Below, one piece after another: positions 43,490 to 52,734 of a stretch of DNA of 64,000 nucleotides. This DNA is from Tepiditoga spiralis (GTDB lineage: Bacteria; Thermotogota; Thermotogae; Petrotogales; Petrotogaceae). Numbering within the stretch: position 1 is the first letter of the stretch; every line of letters starts with the position of its first letter. Under the pieces are notes generated by a model. That model did not search any database. It saw only the letters and a list, made by a program, of their open reading frames with translations, and had not been told where the DNA came from. The DNA lies in contig NZ_AP018712.1 in the NCBI RefSeq assembly GCF_014701195.1, positions 1,072,501-1,136,500 on the forward strand. The letters run 5' to 3'. The position numbers were made by a program, and so were the translations under genes.

Positions 43490-44592
43490 TATTCATTTAT
43501 TAAGTTTTTGAATAAATTAATTCCTATTTCTATTACATCATCATTTGGTAAAAATTTTGGTGAATGAAGCCCTACTTTTTTTCCGCCTGTTCCAAGCCAA
43601 AACATTAATGAAGGGTATTTTTCCGCTATAAAACCAAAATCTTCACCTGTCATTTTGTATCCACAATCTATTATTTTAAAATTTTTAATTTTATCAATTT
43701 GCTTATTGTACATATTATCATCATTTATTACTTCTTTATAAAAAGATCCTATACTTATTTTGAAATCTACATTTGTTATATCTTTTATTCCATTTAATAT
43801 TTTTATTAATTTGTTTTTAAATTTTTCAGCTTTTTTCATACTTAATGTTCTAATACTTCCTTCTAGTTTAGTATAATCAGATATAACATTTCTAACATTA
43901 CCACTTTTTACTTTTCCTATACCAAAAACAAAGGGTTCAATAGGATTTTTAGGAAGTGATTCTACCGCATTAAAAAAAAGTCTTGCTGCCTTAAAAGAAT
44001 CCAATCCATCTTGAGGAAAAGCTATGTGTGCAGCTTTTCCATAAAACTCTATATCTATTTCCATGGCAGATGCAAAAAGAACTCCTTTTGTAGTTGCAAT
44101 AGTTCCAATAGAATATTCGTCTGTTACGTGGAGTGCATAGGCATTTTTTATATCAAAATTTTCTAATACTTTACTGTCTAAGATTAACTTGGCACCTCCA
44201 CCACCTTCTTCTCCAGGTTGAAATAAAAAAATAAAGTTTTTTTGTATTTTATTTTCAAATATATATTTCATAAATCCATATAAAATAGACATGTGTACAT
44301 CATGACCACATGCATGCATATTATCATTTTTAGATGAAAAATCACAATTGGTTTGTTCTTTTATAGGTAATGCATCTATATCTGCCCTAAATAAAGTATA
44401 TGAGTTTTGAAATGATGGATTATAAACAACAATTAAACCAGTATTTAATGGTGTTAATACATTTAATTTTATATTATACTCTTTTGCTAAATCTTCTATG
44501 GATTCTATTAGAAGTTTGGTTGTTTTAACTTCATTAAATGATGTTTCTGGGTTTTGATGTAGTAAATGTCTTAGTTCAATTGGTGATTTCAT
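43489..44592 (-). CDS. M20-family amidohydrolase, probable N-acetyldiaminopimelate deacetylase
   Basis: A 367-residue M20 peptidase-type metalloenzyme. RADIDALPI (~79), HACGHDVHM (~101), PGEEGGGG (~134), HAAFP-type KAAHIAFPQ (~188) and the C-terminal TGEDFGF...GLHSP supply the metal and catalytic residues. Many relatives are generic amino-acid amidohydrolases, but as last gene of a complete acetyl-pathway lysine operon it most likely removes the acetyl group to give LL-diaminopimelate. 4-base overlap with the aminotransferase. Confidence 0.85.
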   Translation of the reverse strand: MKSPIELRHLLHQNPETSFNEVKTTKLLIESIEDLAKEYNIKLNVLTPLNTGLIVVYNPSFQNSYTLFRADIDALPIKEQTNCDFSSKNDNMHACGHDVHMSILYGFMKYIFENKIQKNFIFLFQPGEEGGGGAKLILDSKVLENFDIKNAYALHVTDEYSIGTIATTKGVLFASAMEIDIEFYGKAAHIAFPQDGLDSFKAARLFFNAVESLPKNPIEPFVFGIGKVKSGNVRNVISDYTKLEGSIRTLSMKKAEKFKNKLIKILNGIKDITNVDFKISIGSFYKEVINDDNMYNKQIDKIKNFKIIDCGYKMTGEDFGFIAEKYPSLMFWLGTGGKKVGLHSPKFLPNDDVIEIGINLFKNLINE

Positions 44593-45722
44593 AATATTTC
44601 CTCCAAAATATTACATATTTTATCTATTTCTTCATAAAATATAGTAAATGATGGTAATAATCTTATTACTTTATCAGCTAAAATATTTATCAATAAATTT
44701 TTTTTAAGCGCTTTATTTCTTAAATTTGGTTGAGCATTTTTTAATTCTATACCTATCATTAATCCTTTTCCTCTAATTTCTTTAATATTATTTGATTTTA
44801 TATTTTTTAATTTGTCAATAAAATAAAGACCTTTTTCTGAAACTTCACTTAAGATATTTTCTATATTATCAACTATAAAATGAGCTCCAGCAAGAGATAT
44901 GGGATTGGGAGCAAAAGTAGATCCATGATCTCCCTTTTTTAATATGTTTTGAAATTGATTTAAAAAGAGTACAGCACCAAGAGGTAAGCCGCCTCCAAGT
45001 GATTTTGCAACAGTTACAATATCAGGATTTAAGTTATAATGTTGATAAGAAAAGATTTTTCCTGTTCTACCAAGTCCTGCTTGTATTTCATCACAAACTA
45101 GTATAAATTTAAGTTTTTCATGATAATTTTTAATGGTTTCAGCAAATTCTTTTGTCATTGGTACAACTCCGCCTGCACCTTGAACTCCTTCTAAATAAAC
45201 AGCAATAACATTTTCAGAGTTATTTTCTATATAATTTTCAAATTGTTTTTCATCGTTGAATTTTAATTCTATAGTATTTTGAAACAACGGTAAAAATTGA
45301 TCTTTTAATTTATCAAAACCAGTTATTGATAATGCACCTGTTGTTCTACCATGAAACCCATTTTTAAAGTATATTATTTTATTTTTTTTAATAGATGAAA
45401 CTTTTTTAATAGCTTTTAAAGCGGTTTCTGTTGATTCTGTACCTGAATTTGTAAAAAAAACTTTTCCGTCAGTTTCAGTAAAGTTTATTAGTTTTTTTGC
45501 TACATATTCAGCATCTTTATCTATAAAAAAATTTGAAAGATGTGTGTATTTATCTATTTTAAATTTTAGAACTTTATTTAAAGGTTCATAGGAGTGACCA
45601 AATGACATAACGCCTATTCCTGCAAAAGTATCTATATATTTTTCTTCATTTGAATAAATATAAATACCTTTAGCTTTTGTTACTTTAAAATTATAATTAT
45701 TATACATTTTTATTAGATTCAT
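44589..45722 (-). CDS. class III aminotransferase, probable N-acetyl-LL-diaminopimelate aminotransferase
   Basis: A 377-residue ArgD-like PLP enzyme. FTNSGTESTETALKA (~90), LVCDEIQAGLGRTG (~205) and the PLP-lysine segment TVAKSLGGGLPLGA (~235) are present. ArgD-type enzymes can act on N-succinyl- or N-acetyl-diaminopimelate as well as acetylornithine. Its place between lysC and the deacetylase points to the lysine step. The Bacillus equivalent (PatA) is class I, so this differs from the best-known acetyl pathway. Confidence 0.85.
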   Translation of the reverse strand: MNLIKMYNNYNFKVTKAKGIYIYSNEEKYIDTFAGIGVMSFGHSYEPLNKVLKFKIDKYTHLSNFFIDKDAEYVAKKLINFTETDGKVFFTNSGTESTETALKAIKKVSSIKKNKIIYFKNGFHGRTTGALSITGFDKLKDQFLPLFQNTIELKFNDEKQFENYIENNSENVIAVYLEGVQGAGGVVPMTKEFAETIKNYHEKLKFILVCDEIQAGLGRTGKIFSYQHYNLNPDIVTVAKSLGGGLPLGAVLFLNQFQNILKKGDHGSTFAPNPISLAGAHFIVDNIENILSEVSEKGLYFIDKLKNIKSNNIKEIRGKGLMIGIELKNAQPNLRNKALKKNLLINILADKVIRLLPSFTIFYEEIDKICNILEEIL

Positions 45723-46903
45723 AAGTCAAACTCCTTTACTAAACAGTCAATAGCTTTTGCGGTATTTTCTTTTTCTATTAAACAAGATATTTTTATTTCT
45801 GATGTTGTTACTAATTTTATTGGAATATTTTGAAGTGACTTAAAAAATCTTGAAGCTACTCCTTTTTCTGTTTTCATACCAATTCCTACTACAGAAAGTT
45901 TTACATATCCATGTTCATAACTCACTTTACTATTGTCAATATTTTGAAGAGCTTTTTGTAGGTATTTATCAAAGTCTTTCATTTCTTCTTCTATTATACT
46001 TAAAGATACATTTATTTTATTATCAATGCTTATCAAAGATATCATGTCTACATTAAATTTTTGAGATAAATTTTCAAATATTCCATGTAATAAAGGATGA
46101 TTTTCTGGTAAGTTTGTAATATTTACTCTAGTTTGATTTTTCATCAAACTCATTCCAGTAACAACTGGATTTTCTATTGTATTTGAAATCACATAAGTTC
46201 CTCCTTCATTAGAAAATGTGGATGCACAATAAAGTTTTACATTAAACTTTTTAGCTATTTCAACGGCTCTACTATGAAGTATATTTGAACCCAAACTTGC
46301 CATTTCAAGCATTTCATCATAAGTTATTTTGTTTATTTTTTTAGCATTTTTATATAATTTTGGATCTATTGTGTATATTGGATAGTCACTATATATTTCA
46401 CAATTTGATTTTAAAGCTGCAGCAAGTGCAACTGCTGATGTGTCAGATCCGCCTCTTCCAAGTGTTGTTAAATCACCATTGGGATTTATTCCTTGAAATC
46501 CTGTTATAACTAAAACATCATTTTCTTTTAAAAATTTTATTATTTTATCTTTTTTTATATCTTTTATTTTTGCATTGTTGTGATTACCTAATGTATTTAT
46601 TTCGGCTTGGAAACTATTTAAAGATTTAGCTTTTATATTAATTTCATGAAGTGCCATTGTTAATAACGATACAGACATTTGTTCTCCTGTAGTTAATAAC
46701 ATATCTAATTCACGTGGATTGGGATTTTTAGATATTTCTTTTGCAAGGTTCAAAAGATTATCTGTTGTTTTTCCCATTGCTGATACAACAACAATAAGTT
46801 TAAATCCTAAACTAACTTTTTGTTTTATTTTTTTAGCTACTTTTATTATTTTATTTTTATCTGAAACTGAGGAACCACCATATTTTTGTACTATTATATT
46901 CAT
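45719..46903 (-). CDS. lysC: aspartokinase
   Basis: A 394-residue kinase with the catalytic N-terminal domain (IIVQKYGGSSVSD; later GRGGSDTSAVALAAAL ~150) and two C-terminal ACT domains (~255-394) that usually bind lysine or threonine for feedback inhibition. It makes aspartyl phosphate, the first step of the pathway. The ATG has GGTGA upstream; 4-base overlap with the aminotransferase gene. Confidence 0.95.
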   Translation of the reverse strand: MNIIVQKYGGSSVSDKNKIIKVAKKIKQKVSLGFKLIVVVSAMGKTTDNLLNLAKEISKNPNPRELDMLLTTGEQMSVSLLTMALHEINIKAKSLNSFQAEINTLGNHNNAKIKDIKKDKIIKFLKENDVLVITGFQGINPNGDLTTLGRGGSDTSAVALAAALKSNCEIYSDYPIYTIDPKLYKNAKKINKITYDEMLEMASLGSNILHSRAVEIAKKFNVKLYCASTFSNEGGTYVISNTIENPVVTGMSLMKNQTRVNITNLPENHPLLHGIFENLSQKFNVDMISLISIDNKINVSLSIIEEEMKDFDKYLQKALQNIDNSKVSYEHGYVKLSVVGIGMKTEKGVASRFFKSLQNIPIKLVTTSEIKISCLIEKENTAKAIDCLVKEFDL

Positions 46904-46910
46904 ATATCAC

Positions 46911-47600
46911 CTACAATTTTCTTAGATCATCTATTAATTTAGTTTTTTCTTTTGTTGTTTCATCAATTTTTTTAATTACTCTTGCAGGTGATCCAGCAAC
47001 AACTGTTCCTTTTTTTACATTTGTTGTGACAATTGCGCCTGCTGCTACAACAGTATCATCTTCTATTTCAACGCCCTCTAAAACTACTGCATTTGCACCT
47101 ACTAATACATTATTACCAATTATTACTGGCTTAGCACTTGGGGGTTCTATAACTCCAGCAATAACTGCACCTGCTCCAATATGACAGTTTTCACCAATAA
47201 TTGCTCTTCCGCCAATTACAGCGTTCATATCTATCATAGTTTTTTTACCAATTTTTGCCCCTATATTTAATACTGCTCCCATCATAATAACAGCATTATC
47301 TCCTATTTCAACTTTTTCTCTTATTAATGCTCCGGGTTCTATTCTAGCATTAAACTTTTCCAAATTTGAAAGTGGTATTGCAGAATTTCTTCTATCAATC
47401 TCAATTTTATAATTTTTTATTATAATTTTACTTTTTAATAATTCAAACTCTTTGAGTGTACAAAACAATGTTCCAAAATACTCATTGCCAAAAAAATTAT
47501 CATTATTTAATAAAATTTTTAAACTTCCTTTTAAATAAACTTTTATTGGTGTTTCTTTTTTTGAAGTTGTTATATAGTTTATTATTTCTTGTGAATTCAT
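46911..47600 (-). CDS. dapH: tetrahydrodipicolinate N-acetyltransferase
   Basis: A 229-residue left-handed beta-helix acyltransferase. The N-terminal DapH domain (1-~85) includes [23 protein letters not shown]; hexapeptide repeats run from ~87 to 205 ([43 protein letters not shown]). The PPSAKPV signature separates acetyl (DapH) from succinyl (DapD) enzymes. It fixes the pathway as the N-acetyl variant. Confidence 0.93.
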   Translation of the reverse strand: MNSQEIINYITTSKKETPIKVYLKGSLKILLNNDNFFGNEYFGTLFCTLKEFELLKSKIIIKNYKIEIDRRNSAIPLSNLEKFNARIEPGALIREKVEIGDNAVIMMGAVLNIGAKIGKKTMIDMNAVIGGRAIIGENCHIGAGAVIAGVIEPPSAKPVIIGNNVLVGANAVVLEGVEIEDDTVVAAGAIVTTNVKKGTVVAGSPARVIKKIDETTKEKTKLIDDLRKL

Positions 47601-48250
47601 ATTTTTCCCTCCATTACTTCTGAAAAAGTATATATTTTTGATTTTGAAACTTTCTTTAAAAATAATGCTGATTTTAAAACACCTTCTGCAAAAGCTCTTC
47701 TCGAAAGTGCTCTGTGAGATATTCCAATTGTTTCACCAAGTGTACCAAATATTATTTTATGATCTCCTGGTATATTACCTATTCTTAATGAAGAAATATT
47801 TATGTTTTTATTTAATTCATTTTTTATCATTTTAGCAGTTCCAGATGGTTTATCTTTTTTAAATCTATGATGTGTTTCTATTATTTCTATATCTGAATTA
47901 GGTAAGAAGTCATTAGTTAATTTTGCTAACTTCAAAAGGATTTGTATTCCTATTGAAAAGTTATAACTTTGAACTATAGGTACCTTTTTGGATATATCTT
48001 TTAAAACATTAAAACTTTTTTCATCTAAATCAGTTGTTCCGATTATTAATGGAGTATTATACTTTTTTACATATTCTATAGTTGTATTAAAAACCTTAGG
48101 AAGAGAAAAATCTATTAAAATATCTGGATTTTCTTTAAAGAATTCACCATTTTTATCATATGAAAAAACTAATTCATGATTATTTTCATCAAATAAGTTT
48201 TGTATTTCTCTTCCCATTCTTCCATTTATTCCTATTAATCCGTATTTCAT
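47597..48250 (-). CDS. dapB: 4-hydroxy-tetrahydrodipicolinate reductase
   Basis: A 217-residue reductase, short like the Thermotoga enzyme (E. coli ~273). The Rossmann motif [13 protein letters not shown] is at residues 4-16, IGTTDLD at ~70, and the substrate motif [15 protein letters not shown] at ~125-140 with catalytic His/Lys. 4-base overlaps with both neighbours. Confidence 0.95.
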   Translation of the reverse strand: MKYGLIGINGRMGREIQNLFDENNHELVFSYDKNGEFFKENPDILIDFSLPKVFNTTIEYVKKYNTPLIIGTTDLDEKSFNVLKDISKKVPIVQSYNFSIGIQILLKLAKLTNDFLPNSDIEIIETHHRFKKDKPSGTAKMIKNELNKNINISSLRIGNIPGDHKIIFGTLGETIGISHRALSRRAFAEGVLKSALFLKKVSKSKIYTFSEVMEGKI

Positions 48251-49119
48251 ATTTTAATCTCCTTTAATAATTCATCTAATATTTTTTGATTTTCAGAACT
48301 CAATGAAACTAAAGGAAGCCTTAATTTATTTTTACACAAATTAAGTTTTGATGCTGCATATTTTATTGGTATTGGATTTACTTCTATAAACAATTTATTC
48401 ATTAATTCATTATATTTTTTATTTATATCTTTTGCTGTGATATAATCGTTATTTAAAATAGAAGTAGTAAGATTTTTCATTATTTTTGGGAGTATATTAG
48501 ATATTACAGAAATTACGCCATCTCCACCAAGAGACATTATAGGAATTACTTGATCATCATTTCCAGAGTAAACTAACATATTATTCGGCTTTTTTGAAAT
48601 TAATGTATTTATTTGAGAAATATTTCCACTAGCTTCTTTTATTCCAATTACATTTTTATTTTTATTGAATATATCTATTGCTGTATCTGGTAAAATATTA
48701 ACACCTGTTCTTGAAGGAACATTATACAATATAATAGGAAGAGAAGTTCTTTCTGAAATATACTTATAATTTTCTTTTAAGCCAAATTGGGTTGTTTTAT
48801 TATAATATGGAGTTACTATTAAAAGTCCGTCAGCATTAGCTTTTTCTGAAATTTTATTGTATTTTAAAATTTTTTTGGTATCATTACTTCCAGTTCCAAT
48901 TATAACTGGAACTTTTTTATTAGTTTTTTCAATTACAAAATTAATTAGTTTTTCTCTTTCTTTTTCTGTTATTGTTGGAGCTTCTCCTGTTGTTCCAAGA
49001 ACGATTAATGCATCAACATACTTTAATTGAAAATTAATTAATTTTTCTAATGAAACATAATCAATATTTAATTCGGAATCAAAAGGAGTTATTATAGCTG
49101 TACCAACGCCTTTAAACAT
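48247..49119 (-). CDS. dapA: 4-hydroxy-tetrahydrodipicolinate synthase
   Basis: A 290-residue class I aldolase-type enzyme. GTTGEAPT (~42), NVPSRTGVN (~131) with the catalytic Tyr just before (ILYNVPSRTG), the Schiff-base Lys in GIKEASG (~157) and SGNDDQ (~182). ATG 49119 follows AAGGAGATGAT; an ATG nine bases upstream is too close to that site. Overlaps lysA by 8 bases. Confidence 0.95.
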   Translation of the reverse strand: MFKGVGTAIITPFDSELNIDYVSLEKLINFQLKYVDALIVLGTTGEAPTITEKEREKLINFVIEKTNKKVPVIIGTGSNDTKKILKYNKISEKANADGLLIVTPYYNKTTQFGLKENYKYISERTSLPIILYNVPSRTGVNILPDTAIDIFNKNKNVIGIKEASGNISQINTLISKKPNNMLVYSGNDDQVIPIMSLGGDGVISVISNILPKIMKNLTTSILNNDYITAKDINKKYNELMNKLFIEVNPIPIKYAASKLNLCKNKLRLPLVSLSSENQKILDELLKEIKI

Positions 49120-50335
49120 AAATATCATCTCCTTTTATTGTTGAAAAATACTCTTCTATTGTTTGAGCTCTTCTTATTAATTTAAATTCATTATTAGAAT
49201 AAATAAATTCTGCAGACCTTAATTTTCCATTATAGTTAAATCCCATTGAATGTCCATGAGCTCCAACATCGTGTATTACTAAGTAATCACCTTCATTTAT
49301 TTCTGGTAACTCTCTATCAATTGCAAATTTATCATTGTTTTCGCATAATGAACCTACTACATCATATTTTTTTAATTTTTTTGAGTTATTTAATACTGTT
49401 ATATGATGATAAGCACCATACATTCCTGGACGCATTAAGTTTGCCATATTTGCATCAACGCCAATATAAGTTTTGTAACTTTTTTTTATATGTAAAACCT
49501 TAGTTATTAAATATCCATGTGGACCTGTTACATACCTGCCATTTTCTGAATATATTTCTGGAAATATATTATTTTTTTCTAATATCTCTTTGTATAACTT
49601 TTTTAATTCTTTTGAAATTAAAGATAAATTTAATGGTTCTTCTTTAGGATTATAAGGAATACCAAAACCTCCACCTATATCTATAAATTTCAAGTTTATG
49701 TTTAATTCATCTTTTATTTTTTTTGCTGTTTTAAATAAAAGTTCTATATTTTTTATTATTTCTATTTCATTAAGAGAATTAGAAACAAGCATTCCGTGTA
49801 ATCCAAAAATTTTTACATTTAGATTTTTTAATTTTTGATAGCCAATTAATAGTTTTTCAAGAGGCATTCCAAACTTTGAATTTTCAGAAAAACCTATTAT
49901 TTTATTTCCATAAATATTGTTTGGTGTATATCGTATAGATGCGATTTTAGGCATTCCAAATTTTTTATTGAATTTATCTATGTGATCTATATCATCAAAA
50001 TTTATTATTGCATTTAATTCTTTTGCTTTTTGATATTCCTTCATAGGTGTATTATTTGAAGTAAACATTATATCTTTTGAATCAATACATTGAGCTAAAA
50101 GTAATTCTGTTAAAGAGCTACAATCCATTCCACACTCATTTTTTTTTAACAAATTTAATATATATGGAGTTGGAGTTGCTTTAACAGCAAAAAACTCTTT
50201 AAATTTGCACCAATTAAAAGAATTTTTTAATTCATTCAGTGAACTTATTATCCCTTTTTCATCGTATATATAAAAAGGAGTATCATGTTTTATTTTTTTA
50301 ATTTCATTTAAAGAAAATGGAATAATTTTATTCAA
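49112..50335 (-). CDS. lysA: diaminopimelate decarboxylase
   Basis: A 407-residue fold-type III PLP decarboxylase. The PLP Lys is in FFAVKATPTP (~52); the His/Gly motif LKFIDIGGGFGIPY (~220), SENGRYV (~262) and the second-subunit Cys in VGSLCENNDKF (~340) are present. It makes lysine from meso-diaminopimelate. The start is TTG, overlapping asd by 8 bases. An epimerase (dapF) would also be needed and is not in the window. Confidence 0.93.
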   Translation of the reverse strand: MNKIIPFSLNEIKKIKHDTPFYIYDEKGIISSLNELKNSFNWCKFKEFFAVKATPTPYILNLLKKNECGMDCSSLTELLLAQCIDSKDIMFTSNNTPMKEYQKAKELNAIINFDDIDHIDKFNKKFGMPKIASIRYTPNNIYGNKIIGFSENSKFGMPLEKLLIGYQKLKNLNVKIFGLHGMLVSNSLNEIEIIKNIELLFKTAKKIKDELNINLKFIDIGGGFGIPYNPKEEPLNLSLISKELKKLYKEILEKNNIFPEIYSENGRYVTGPHGYLITKVLHIKKSYKTYIGVDANMANLMRPGMYGAYHHITVLNNSKKLKKYDVVGSLCENNDKFAIDRELPEINEGDYLVIHDVGAHGHSMGFNYNGKLRSAEFIYSNNEFKLIRRAQTIEEYFSTIKGDDIYV

Positions 50336-51299
50336 TGTTATTCAACTCTTTATGTTTTAATAAAATTCTAACTGCGTTTGTAGCAGCACCAACTCTAACA
50401 TTATCTGCAACAACCCATATTAAAAATGAATCATTCATTTTTCTTAATCTTGATACATATGTCATATTACTTGACTCAACTTTAAGTGGCGTAATGAGTT
50501 CATCTGTATAGATTATATTTTCAGAATTTTCAAGTAATTCTTTTACTTTATTTAAAGTTGTTTTTTTATTTGTTTTAAATAGAATGCTTTCTGAATGTCC
50601 ATATAAAACAGGAACTCTAACAGCAGTTGGATATATATTTATTGAATTATCTTCAAATATTTTTTGTGTTTCATTTATCATTTTCATTTCTTCAGTTGTA
50701 AATCCATTTTCCTCAATATCTCCAATTACAGGAATTACATTGTTTGAAATTATTGTTGGAAAATGAGATACAGCTTTTGAGCCATTTTGTTGGAATAAAA
50801 GTTCATTCATTCCTTTTTTCCCAGCTCCAGAAACTGCCTGATAGGTACTTACATAAATATCTTTAATTTGAAATTGTTTGTGTATTTTATTTAATGCAAG
50901 CAACATTTGAATAGTAGAACAGTTTGGATTTGCTATTATTCCTTTATAATTTTTCAATTTTTGATAATTTATTTCTGGTATTACAAGAGGAATATTTTTT
51001 TCTTGTCTAAAGGCAGAAGAATTATCTATTATGATATTCCCATGATTTTGAGCAATTAAAGCATATTTTTTAGATATTTCACTACCAGCAGAAAATAATA
51101 AATAATCGTACTTTTCTTTCATAGAATCTTCTGTTAATTCTTCAACTATTATTTCATTTTTTTTAAATTTTATGTGGGTACCAGCAGATTTTTTACTTGC
51201 AAATAAATGTAATTCTTTTATATTAATATTCATTTCTTCAATAACTTTGACCATGGTTCTACCCACTTCACCAGTTGCACCAACAATTCCAATTTTCAT
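50328..51299 (-). CDS. asd: aspartate-semialdehyde dehydrogenase
   Basis: A 323-residue dehydrogenase. NADP motif GIVGATGEVGRTM (~4-16), nucleophile Cys in NPNCSTIQM (~128), and the YQAVSGAGKKG and RVPVLYGHSES segments. The real start is ATG 51299 behind GGAGGG; the frame extends upstream into the riboswitch terminator. First gene of the lysine operon, under control of the riboswitch. Confidence 0.95.
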   Translation of the reverse strand: MKIGIVGATGEVGRTMVKVIEEMNINIKELHLFASKKSAGTHIKFKKNEIIVEELTEDSMKEKYDYLLFSAGSEISKKYALIAQNHGNIIIDNSSAFRQEKNIPLVIPEINYQKLKNYKGIIANPNCSTIQMLLALNKIHKQFQIKDIYVSTYQAVSGAGKKGMNELLFQQNGSKAVSHFPTIISNNVIPVIGDIEENGFTTEEMKMINETQKIFEDNSINIYPTAVRVPVLYGHSESILFKTNKKTTLNKVKELLENSENIIYTDELITPLKVESSNMTYVSRLRKMNDSFLIWVVADNVRVGAATNAVRILLKHKELNNIE

Positions 51300-51317
51300 T
51301 TTTATCCCTCCATAAAG

Positions 51318-51345
51318 AAAAAGTCTTCCATACGGAAGACTTTTT
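51318..51345 (-). terminator. terminator of the lysine riboswitch
   Basis: AAAAAGTCTTCC-GTAT-GGAAGACTTTTT on the minus strand, then CTTT. It lies between the riboswitch and the asd ribosome site and is the probable off-switch. Confidence 0.85.
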
Positions 51346-51370
51346 GAAATATTTTTTATAAACATATTTC

Positions 51371-51529
51371 AAACGGCTCTCCGCATATGCGACAGTCATA
51401 TGAGTATTTCCCATACAACCAGGTAATTAAAGTGGGTAAGCTTTAATTCCTTCGGCAACCGCACCTTTCACTCATTCCAAGCCTACCCAGGCGATAAATG
51501 AGTTACTAATTTTGGTTGCACCTCCGTTT
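51371..51529 (-). promoter_or_regulatory. lysine riboswitch (L box)
   Basis: Read on the minus strand, closing helix P1 is AAACGG...CCGTTT. Inside are GGAGGTGC, AGTAACTC, GGTTGCCGAAG, CCTGG, GGGAAATAC, GACTGTCGC and GGAGAGCCG, in the order of the T. maritima asd lysine aptamer. It is followed by a terminator and asd, so high lysine should shut down the eight-gene lysine operon. Confidence 0.95.
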
Positions 51530-51607
51530 GTTGAGTGTGTTATTTAATTTTAAAACAAAAATAACATATATAAGTAAAAAAAACTTTGCTTAATTAATAA
51601 TTTATTG

Positions 51608-52189
51608 TTAATTTGATTTCTTTTCTGAGGTATTTTTTTTGAAGTTTTTATCAAATTCTAAAATTAATCCCGTAATAAATTCATTTCTTGAAATATTTAA
51701 AATTCCATTTTCTTTTTCTTTTCCAATACCATTACCACAATATTTTTTTAATATATCACGACATTCTTTTGGGATTCTAAAAGTTGCATTTTCTTTTAAA
51801 ATAGATTCTCTATAAGGTTTTTTAAATGTTTTTTCTAAATAATCATTACTACTTGTATCTTTTTTATCTTCTGGTGCCAATTCATATTCTATTTCGATTA
51901 TTTTTTTATTCGTTTTTTCTTCAAATTCAATCATTTTTTTTTCTAATTTTTTTATTTTTTTCATTAATTCTTCATTTGTTTGTTTTTCATATTCTTTTAA
52001 TTTTTTTTCCTTTTCTGCTTCCTTTTCATAAAGTTTATCATATTCTTTTTTTACTTTTTCTAATGATCTTGTATCAAAATAAATACTTTTATTTTCAAAT
52101 ATTTTCACTATTTCTTCATAAGATTTACCTGAATTTAATAACTTTAGAATTTCTATCCAATTGTTTCTAACTTGTTCAATCTTAGTCAT
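51608..52189 (-). CDS. hypothetical coiled-coil protein with ribbon-helix-helix-like C-terminus
   Basis: A 193-residue protein. The N-terminus (QVRNNWIEILKLLNSGKSYEEIVKIF) may be a small helix-turn-helix; residues ~50-110 are a very charged coiled coil; the C-terminus has ATFRIPKECRDILKKY and ISRNEFITGLILEF, a strand and two helices like a ribbon-helix-helix DNA-binding unit. It may be a DNA-binding protein that controls itself through the palindrome at 52220-52237. No known family is recognised. ATG has GGAGATGATGG upstream. Confidence 0.6.
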   Translation of the reverse strand: MTKIEQVRNNWIEILKLLNSGKSYEEIVKIFENKSIYFDTRSLEKVKKEYDKLYEKEAEKEKKLKEYEKQTNEELMKKIKKLEKKMIEFEEKTNKKIIEIEYELAPEDKKDTSSNDYLEKTFKKPYRESILKENATFRIPKECRDILKKYCGNGIGKEKENGILNISRNEFITGLILEFDKNFKKNTSEKKSN

Positions 52190-52208
52190 ACCATCATCTC
52201 CTTTCCAA

Positions 52209-52237
52209 ATTATACAATCACTTGTAATTGTACAAGT
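52209..52237 (-). promoter_or_regulatory. promoter with 7-4-7 palindromic operator
   Basis: TATAAT (minus, 52214-52209) with the exact inverted repeat ACTTGTA-N4-TACAAGT at 52220-52237 covering the spacer and -35 region, directly upstream of the coiled-coil gene. It is a candidate autoregulatory site. Confidence 0.6.
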
Positions 52238-52363
52238 ATCTTGTTAATTATAAAATAAAATTATGTAAATCTAATATTAAGAAAAATTGTAAATAAAAAT
52301 ATTTAAATTTAACATTTTATATTTATTTTTGAAATAAATATGAGTTATTATTTATATAGATAA

Positions 52364-52385
52364 GCACCCGTATATGGGAGGGGGT
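52364..52385 (+). promoter_or_regulatory. CsoR-type operator at the csoR start
   Basis: GCACCCGTATATGGGAGGGGG: C-run, central AT core and G-run as in CsoR operators (CCC-N6-GGG). It overlaps the ribosome site of csoR, fitting autorepression relieved by Cu(I). Confidence 0.6.
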
Positions 52386-52389
52386 AAAG

Positions 52390-52662
52390 ATGAAACACTC
52401 AAAGAGTTTAAATGTTTTAAAAACAGCAAAAGGTCAAATTGAAGCTTCGATAAGAATGATTGAAGATGAAAGATACTGTATTGATATTTCAAAACAATTA
52501 TTGGCTACAATAGCACTTTTAAAAAAAGCTCATACGCAAATATTAAAAACACATCTTGAAACTTGTGTTAGAGATGCTGCATATTCAAATAATACATCTG
52601 AAATTGAAACAAAAATAAAAGAATTAGAAGAAGTGATTGAATATATAAATAAACCTTTATAA
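52390..52662 (+). CDS. csoR: CsoR-family copper-sensing repressor
   Basis: A 90-residue all-helical repressor of the CsoR/RcnR family. The Cu(I) ligands are visible: Cys in RYCIDIS (~31) and the HxxxC pair in KTHLETCV (~56-60). This Cys-His-Cys set is the copper-type variant. It precedes copA and copZ, which it should control. Confidence 0.92.
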   Translation: MKHSKSLNVLKTAKGQIEASIRMIEDERYCIDISKQLLATIALLKKAHTQILKTHLETCVRDAAYSNNTSEIETKIKELEEVIEYINKPL

Positions 52663-52734
52663 TAAAAAATAATTTTTAATATAATTAATGATAATCAAAT
52701 TTTTAAATACGATAAAAATTATCGGAGGTGAATC

